A stretch of 64,000 nucleotides of DNA from Beta vulgaris subsp. vulgaris (lineage: Eukaryota; Streptophyta; Magnoliopsida; Caryophyllales; Amaranthaceae): assembly GCF_026745355.1 (NCBI RefSeq), contig NC_079205.1, positions 51,965,783 through 52,029,782 of the forward strand, written 5' to 3'. Position numbers and translations under genes: made by a program. This document shows, piece by piece, positions 56,963 to 64,000 of the stretch. The notes under the pieces were generated by a model. The model was not told where the DNA came from. It searched no databases and saw only the letters and a list, made by a program, of their open reading frames with translations. The number at the start of each line of letters is the position of its first letter. The stretch's first letter is position 1.

Positions 56963-59067
56963 TGTAACAGCCCGCACTTCCGAGCTGCTAGTTAATCATA
57001 CTTAACATTAATAAAACTCAATTAATACTTCATAACCTCAAATTTACATTATCTTGCAGCGGAACAAACCTATGAAGCGATCCTGGACCTGTGGGTTATG
57101 GGTCCATAACAATATCACAAGATAGAAATACAATTACATGAATTGATCAATCAAATCTCCGATATAATACATTAAAACACCATGACATTTCTTTCCTATA
57201 ACATTATATAATCTCCACCATAACTTATCCGAAAAGCATCTCTTATTATACCATGATCCTTAAACCACATCGAAGCTGGATTCCACCTTCCCTGAAAAAT
57301 TTATTAGCATTGAACGCTACCCCAACAGGACAGGTTCCAAGAACAAAATCAGCGAAACTGAGTGCACACTGTCCAACCAGAAAATCTTTTCATTGGCTTT
57401 AAACATATTTACAGATTTAATTTTATCTTACGAGATAATTGAAATCAAGATAATAGCGAAGTCATAAATAAAGAGTTATATAACAATTATTTGAACACAA
57501 TTTATAATGTTACTTCTATAGAACTAATACGATCTTCCGAAGTCAACTCTAACATACTTTACGTTAATAAATATCTCCCACTTCTATGGTTCATACACAA
57601 AAACATTTAATCCATATGTATATCGTAGTTAACTCCTTCATAAATTCCTAACAAGTTTCTTGGTAAATCATTTCCATAATCGGCGCATGAATGCCATAAA
57701 CTTGGGTGAGTAAAACATCATTTCATAAATTAAAGTTTGAAATAACTTTCCACGAAACCACTCGGATATTCAAATACATATTTTATTTTCTTTCAGAAAT
57801 CATATTACACTAGGAAAGAGAACACGAATAGAGTTGCCTTCAGGCGAATTCTCTAAACTTTTTACAAGGGACGTTTTCTTCCATTGCGTACTGCTTGCAA
57901 GACTTTTAGGTCATGACCCCACATAACGGAGCAATACCCGCTCTAACACATAATGAGCAATACTCGCTCTACGAACGTTATTCGTCACTGCTTTAGCAGC
58001 TTCTTCCCCTCATAAAAACAGAATCAGAATACATAATTTCATATTTTCGAAAATTCAGATTCATAAATTTCAAATTCTCATAGCAAAATCATTTTCGGGT
58101 ATTAAATATACCCAAATTAAATGTCTTGCATAATATTCTAGTAACTTGGTATAAATCAGCCTTTTATAAAAATTCTTTGGCTAAATCTCTTTCAAATACT
58201 GACTTTAAAGAAACTATGCTTCAATTCCATAAAGGATTCTCCAAAACAAAACATTGCTTACCAAAAGATCGATCATAACTCCAAACTAGAGTTTCTATTT
58301 TATATAAACTTTATATCTAAGACACAAATGCTCTTTACGAAGAATAACCTTTCCATTTAATCCTATTTAGCAATCCATCAAACTCACAAACATCTCCAAC
58401 ATATATTTCCTATCTTACAAAACCCATTTCCAAGGATTCGGAATTCTCCAAAGACTACCTCTGAATAATGTGATATATCTTTTAGTCTGAAGTTCTCTTC
58501 CTTCCCAAAACACATTCATAAAGCTTACTTATAACTTTACAGATGCATACTAAATCTAATATCCCAAATGATTTATTGCTAGCTCCAATAATATTATAAA
58601 TTCCCAGCGTATAACCAAAGTTCCTTCAAGAGAATATCTAAAGGTGTTTCTAAATAATATAGTTTAATTATAATTTGGGCTTCTTCCCCTCGCAAACGCA
58701 TAATCCGATATTTAGTTTATGAACTTAGACACTCTTATTCCCTGAAGCCGAAGGATAAAATCCTCAAAATTTATATCGGAAAACTCCTTCCTTTTGAAGA
58801 CTCATCTTATAGTCATAATGAATCGCATCACATATCTATCTATAATTTACGTACACAATATAGATTCATAATTTGTCTAGTAGATATATCGATTATCCTT
58901 GATATCTCACTCTAGAGTCAAATCCATTATAGCTTACATGTACTTGAACTCACATGCCTAATTTAGTGAAAACATAGTCTAGTTCATGAGCTTGTTAAAC
59001 CCTTTGAAAATATGTCAACTTACTTACTCCCTAGAATGCATTTCATAAACTCAACTTGAGAGGGCTC

Positions 59068-59130
<63 letters not shown>

Positions 59131-60746
59131 TGATAAACATGTCTGAACACTCCCACGTATAACTCATTTATATACAACCATAGTTTGTAACATGGTTCAT
59201 CAAACAAATTTATATTATTGAGTCTCAAAATAATATAACTTATAGCTAATAGAACTTAACATGCGATTTAGTTCTACCTTTGTCTTAAACTCATAAACAT
59301 GTATTTCACAAACCATATGGTACACAAATCACATTTTTTTAATACAACATAAGTTTAACTTATGAAAACATATCAACTTATATAATTTATATGATCAATC
59401 GAAATATCAATAATATATTTGAAAAGTGGAAGTACATGTGTGTACCTTTATCTGATCTTCACATCGCCTCCATACCGTAATTGATCCTCAATAATTAGTT
59501 TCCTCGATTATCAACACTACTAAGCTCCATAATTTCCACCTCAATAACAATATTAACAATTATTAATAGTTAGTCTCCACACCAACTACCAAGAAACCCA
59601 TAATCCAATTGTTCCTTCGAAAACAACTTAACCTATCCTAGGAAATCCAAGTCCATTGCAGTTCAACTCTTCTATGTTAGCAATGATAGACATATAAGCT
59701 TATTATAACTATTACTCTTTATAAATCAGATTTTCCTTAACGAACCAGCAAATACTCTATATTTCAATCCAACATAGTTCCATAACTAGCACAGTAACTT
59801 CATATCTATGGTTATCATCTTCCTTAATTGAATCAATAAATCCTCATATTTTCCCTTTTAATTTATATAGAATATATTCAAAAATATAACTTATTGACAT
59901 AAACTAACTCACAGATTATAAACCTTCATCCAATTCATTGAATAAAGAGTAAAGATACAATCTTTAAATTTAAGAAATCCTTATCTCAACTGATTTTTGC
60001 TAAACAACAATTATATATAGAGCTAAATTCATTTGTGAAATCATGAAGTAAAACCCATCATAATTTGAATTAGTGTTACAAATAAAATGGAAGGATAAAA
60101 TCTGTATACTATAAATTGGAGGAATGAAGATAAATCACCAACAAAATTTCATACCTTGATAGAATTTGGCTCAAATTGAATTGGGTTTCCTTCAAATCGA
60201 AACAAAAGAATCGATGACAACAACAACATGCAGCAGCAGCAGCACGATAGTGGCAGCAGCACCGCGAAAGCAGAGGAGAGAAAAAAAACGTTGCAACAGT
60301 GGCGACAACAACTACAATCTCCAGAGATCATAACTCCTAGCTCCGAGCTCCGAGCTCCGATTGAAGAAATTTTTGAGCCTAAATTCAATAACTCGAAGAG
60401 ATCTACAACTTTGATGAAGGAACAAAGACTAAAAAATGAGAGTATGTTGCTTGAATTTGACGGACAGAACAGAGGAAGAAGGGGGACAGTGAGTGAGAGA
60501 GAGAAATGGGTTGGGGTTTTGGGTTCCATTTATTTTCTTGAGATGATTATGAAATTTTTGGACACAAAACCAATAAGGTGGCAATCCCATATAAAGCCAC
60601 GAGATCAAAAGAGAGAAAGATTAATGTTTCATATTTCCTTTTTGTCTTAAAACATTGAAATCCATCTTATTTGTAAAAATATCATAATTAGGCTAAGTTA
60701 TATATTTAGCTCTTAATAAATCTGCTTAAAAATACGGGCTGTTACA
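56963..60746. mobile_element. Long solo LTR with TGTAACAGCCCG ends
   Basis: It starts TGTAACAGCCCG and ends CGGGCTGTTACA, flanked by a perfect 5-base duplication GAAAT (56958-56962 and 60747-60751), inside a copia protease gene. Long LTRs with TGTAACA...TGTTACA ends and 5-base duplications are characteristic of Ty3/gypsy chromoviruses of the Tekay/Del type. No internal region, primer site or polyprotein is present, so this is probably a solo LTR left by LTR-LTR recombination. Open frames within it (for example 60149-60650) are low-complexity and not convincing. A (TA)n run lies at 59068-59128. Confidence 0.75.
59068..59128. repeat. (TA)n microsatellite in the solo LTR
   Basis: TA run with one TATTATATATTA interruption. 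Confidence 0.95.
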
Positions 60747-60751
60747 GAAAT

Positions 60752-61862
60752 CCAGTTACAATCTAAAGTAGGAACACACAACACATTCACAAGTTTCATA
60801 TTTCCAGGAAGTAAGACATCTCCCTCATACGTAGCATCAACCATACTACCATCCAGCAAACTTACTGGACAACCATTAATTTTCCGAACTTATGCAATAA
60901 TGAAAACATTACTTTAACATGATATGTTGCTCCCGTATCTATAATCCAAGTAAACTTACCAAGAAAACGATCTTTAGGGTTAGGCAAATGTAACAAATCT
61001 AATAAACTCTACCACTGGTCAGGAGTTAGATCCACGAGCTCGATACTTGCTGCATCAGCCAATCGAGCTGTCAAAGAAGAGGTCGCGCCAACCATGCTGG
61101 CCGTAGCTTTTTCGTGTGAGCATTCTGTGCACATACGCTTAATGCTCCCCGTCCGCATCCCGCGCCCCCTCTGCGTGTCGCACGCTCACCTCGCGAGCCA
61201 CGCGGGAGATCACCCCATTCGAGGTAGCCGATCAATTGAAAACATCCACTTGCCTCGTAGCCCTCCCGATTATAGTGAGTGCAGGTGGTATTGGTGTCAA
61301 AAGTTCGATCTTTCCTACGAGCATCAGTTTCGAAGGTTAAATCCTCACTAGGGTTTGGCAGAAATGTAGCGATAGGGCCCCGCAAGCGTTCCTCTTAGGC
61401 TACATATTGCTGATAGGTCGGTGTCACAGTAGGCAAAGTGTCTTAGGCAAGGAGATTCGAGTGGATTGGGCCATAAGCATAATTAAGGCCGATCAGGAAA
61501 CGATGAAGATGGTCTTTATCACGTAGTTATTCAAGGTACATAGTGACTTGGCACTCAGAACCCCCCATGGCACAGGTCGAGGCAACTTCCTGCGACGTGA
61601 GGTCGTCCCACAAACGAGCCAGTCACCCATAGTATGAGGCAAGTGATTCGCTCAATGATTGCTTTCTAAGGTTTAGGGTTCGTGCCATCAGTAAAGCCAA
61701 GTTTGCGTTTGGCATTCAAGGATTGCGAATTGCATATGACCATTCATCAAAGTTGTTATCTTTCAATTGAATTTGGGTGATTAGGTTTCCGGAGTTATCA
61801 TTAGATCCCAAGAAATAGACATGATCCAATTTTGTGGTGTTTAGTGGTGTGTTTCCCTTCAT
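60752..61862 (-). pseudogene. Copia gag and protease start, deleted internally
   Basis: ATG at 61862 opens a frame with TTKLDHVYFLGSND and then the copia gag motif NNFDEWSYAIRNSLNAKRKL. It hits a stop near 61675, where most of gag is missing relative to the copy at 54.4-55.2 kb. Further left, a zinc-knuckle-like CTHYNREGYEASGC (second Cys replaced by Tyr) and the protease active site DTGATYHV are visible in broken frames up to the solo LTR junction. Confidence 0.75.
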
Positions 61863-62000
61863 GATTACACGCATAGAGTCACGTGAATATGTTCTAAGGG
61901 GTTTCTTTTAATGGTGATCGATCACTACGGTGATGATCGAAGGTCGAAGGGCTCGATTTAAGGTTTTGGTTTAGTTGTGTTGAGAGAAAAAATCAATTGG

Positions 62001-62300
62001 CTCTTGATACCATGTTAAGATTCAATCAAGTTGTGTCTCCTTTCCATTCATCAGAAATTATATTTTTACAATCTAAGGAAAAAGTCCTACATCAAGTCTA
62101 ATTATGATACAAATGCTAAATTACATTGAACTTAGCTTATAAAGAGTCCTATTTCCTTCCTAACAATAATCAAGCAAGATATTTCTTTACTTAGTAGTCA
62201 AGTTCTAATGAATCAAGATAACCACTCGTTCGGTCGTTCCTATATAGATAGTCATTACACATTCATCTACTCTTAGAGGGGAATATTGGGGATGCTTGAG
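62001..62300 (-). repeat. Primer site and 5' LTR part of the scrambled copia
   Basis: On the minus strand TGGTATCAAGAG (62012-62001) matches an initiator-Met primer site. To its right an LTR begins with TGTTAAGATTC. A TTTATAAG box on the minus strand near 62137-62145 fits an LTR promoter. The far boundary is approximate and no second LTR was found. Confidence 0.6.
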
Positions 62301-62750
62301 TAATTCACTTAATTATTGCCCTCTTGCCAACTGATTCTTCTGAGTACAATGGTAATGAGCTCGTATGACACAATAACAATCATGAGAAAATCTTTCTCTC
62401 AACGTATAGCTCTAATAGATCTTGTTGACCGACAAAAGGCAAATGTTATATGGATTATAAAATCAAAGAAAGAAGTATATTAGTGTTATATCATCTAAAA
62501 ACATATAAACGAGCATTTACCTCAAAGATATTGAATTTTTAACTGTGGTTATTTACAAGTTCACGCCTTAAAGTCCATACTCATATATATGTGGTTCTTG
62601 AATACTTGAACTTCTAGCCCACCTTAATTTGATGTAGCCAATAGGTTTCCATTATAATATCTATATAACAAAATTATAAAATTATCATGATTTGTAAACC
62701 AATAAAAACAAGTCGTACACATCATATTAGACAGAACTAAAGAGAAAAGT
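62301..62750. other. Downstream flank of the last ATL gene
   Basis: AT-rich DNA, probably including the 3' UTR of the minus-strand gene. No other feature was recognised. Confidence 0.35.
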
Positions 62751-63497
62751 TTATTTACGTAAGAACTTAGTTGGTGAACAAAGCTTCCCTGTAGGCAAAA
62801 CCAACTTTGCATGGACAATTATTTTCTCTACTAGATCATCAGGTAAGCTTATCATATTATTGTCCTCCACTTTCTTTTCGTACACCTTTTCCTTTAACTT
62901 CTCAACCTCAACCTCAACCTCAACCTCAACCTTAATCTCACCCTTACTCTCATCCTCCTCCGTGGCGTTGGCCAAGCCGTCCTCCGAGTCCAAATTCGAG
63001 TCGAGCCCAATCAAATCGAGTCCAGCCGGGCAATATGGGCATGCGGCCGAGCACGGGTCCACTAAACACATAGGGTGGAACACATGACCACACTTGGGAA
63101 TCAGACGTAGCGTTCGATCCTCTTCCTTAAATTCATCTAGACAATTGGCACACCTTAGACTCACCACTGCTTCACCAAGTAAAGCTTTGGCAATCGAGTA
63201 AGGAAAGAACACCAAGATTGACTCTGCGGCTGGCGCGGAAATATTAGCGTTGTCGTCGATGATAACTCTGCTCGTTTGCCGTTGATTGTGTTGTTGCCGC
63301 CGCCGCCTTCGGCGATAGCATGCACAGCCACAATAGATTATGAAGCAAAATATTATTTCTAAGATAACAACAGCCAAAGCTAAAACTTTTGGGCTGCTTT
63401 TCATGGTAGATGAACTAAGAGGAAGTTGAAGAAATACATAAAAAGAGCCAAGGAGATTGATAAAGAATATACATGCTAGGTCAACATTTGAAATCAC
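62751..63497 (-). CDS. ATL-like RING protein with shortened RING loop, 248 aa
   Basis: Two hydrophobic segments (about 8-28 and 36-59), a block of six or more Arg (62-67), then a RING with C116, C119, C136, H138, H141, C144, C153 and C156. All eight zinc ligands are present. The gap between the sixth and seventh is only 8 residues instead of the usual 10, and the E2-contact Trp is absent (LVDPCSAACPYC). The usual GLD motif is also diverged (ESILVFFPYSIAKAL, 92-106). The tail holds repeated Val-Glu (188-199) encoded by a hexamer repeat. Met32 (near 63404) would give a protein with one TM segment, as in normal ATLs, and may be the true start. E3 activity is uncertain without the Trp. Confidence 0.85.
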   Translation of the reverse strand: MISNVDLACIFFINLLGSFYVFLQLPLSSSTMKSSPKVLALAVVILEIIFCFIIYCGCACYRRRRRRQQHNQRQTSRVIIDDNANISAPAAESILVFFPYSIAKALLGEAVVSLRCANCLDEFKEEDRTLRLIPKCGHVFHPMCLVDPCSAACPYCPAGLDLIGLDSNLDSEDGLANATEEDESKGEIKVEVEVEVEVEKLKEKVYEKKVEDNNMISLPDDLVEKIIVHAKLVLPTGKLCSPTKFLRK

Positions 63498-64000
63498 AAA
63501 AGAAAAGTCGTAATTTGTTATTGTTATTTAATATTTATGTACATTTTTTTGTAAGTTGTGCATGGTTTATGACTTATGACTGGTATGAGATGATAACTTA
63601 CTCTTTAATTATCGAGATATGAGATCACTAGTGAAGAGGAGGTTGAATGTGCACACCCCCGCATGACGCTGTTATAAGAGGATGATTATCAATATAAAAC
63701 TGTTGATTAATATTTTATTAAAAAGCTAAGATCTAGATCTCATAGACAATACCATGTAGGTAGACTTACTTGTTTACCATTTTTTACTGGATTTTGTCGC
63801 CATTATACGAAGATACTCCTTTTCCCCTCAATTATTGTATCTTACTCCATCCGCCTTTTTAAGATCAATGTTTAATATAAGTCAGTTTTATCAGGTGAAA
63901 TATTATTAGATTCATTGTATATTGAAAAGCTATACAAAGCCCAAAGAAGATTCAGAGAAAGAAAGAAGTGTTTGAGGGAATTCAGGAGATTAATCTCATT
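63498..64000. other. Upstream region of the last ATL gene
   Basis: AT-rich, probably the promoter. TTACTCCATCCGCCTTTTTAA near 63842 resembles a Stowaway left end cut off by the window edge. Nothing else was recognised. Confidence 0.35.

Noticed and set aside
60149..60650. 126-aa and 140-aa frames on opposite strands
   Set aside because: Both lie near the end of the solo LTR, overlap each other, and rest on CAG/ACA-rich low-complexity DNA.

Overview
The window is eukaryotic nuclear DNA from a flowering plant, most likely a dicot. It is AT-rich and carries ATL-type RING-H2 ubiquitin ligase genes without introns, Stowaway MITEs with the CTCCCTCCGTCCC terminus, Helitrons, CACTA, Mutator-like and hAT elements, and Ty1/copia retrotransposons primed by initiator Met-tRNA. 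I could not fix the species from sequence alone. Genes are sparse and most of the window is transposable elements, many nested.

Host genes. Five ATL-type RING-H2 loci are spread over the window: 314-1243 (+), 5024-5559 (-, frameshifted), 6832-7362 (-), 37424-37864 (-) and 62751-63497 (-, variant RING). Each encodes an N-terminal membrane segment and a C3H2C3 zinc-binding RING, so they should be membrane-anchored E3 ligases. The pair at 5.0-7.4 kb looks like a recent tandem duplication in which one copy has decayed. A small unrecognised minus-strand gene family lies at 52.1-54.0 kb in at least two, probably three, damaged copies.

Layout. 1-10.2 kb holds three ATL loci, a 5'-truncated LINE and two families of non-autonomous Helitrons, one carrying a nested hAT MITE. 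10.2-30.2 kb is one nested insertion: a Mutator-like element (10241-30171) is split by an 18.8 kb CACTA element (10788-29569). That element holds a copia retrotransposon (12988-22923), itself split by a second CACTA element (14592-18576), plus a second, truncated copia (about 23.9-28.4 kb). The first four layers are each supported by target-site duplications. 30.2-37.4 kb has Stowaway elements, a palindromic array, two more Mutator-like elements and a decayed Helitron. 38.3-41.8 kb is a hAT-like element with a CACTA-like element inside. 43-50.2 kb has (TA)n arrays, a small hAT element, a third family-1 Helitron and a CACTA-like element. 51-62.3 kb has a possible LTR, the unknown gene family, and a scrambled minus-strand copia interrupted by a 3.8 kb LTR with gypsy/chromovirus-type ends.

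Main points of interest. (1) Several CACTA-type elements appear to carry captured pieces of host genes: a solanesyl-diphosphate-synthase-like fragment, a HECT-ligase-like fragment and an unrecognised exon-like piece. (2) Three Mutator-like elements share a plan of AT-rich inverted arms around a GC-skewed core, and two of them also carry telomere-like CCCTAA stretches. (3) The four-level nest gives a relative order of insertions. (4) A copia element has nearly identical LTRs but a badly broken interior.
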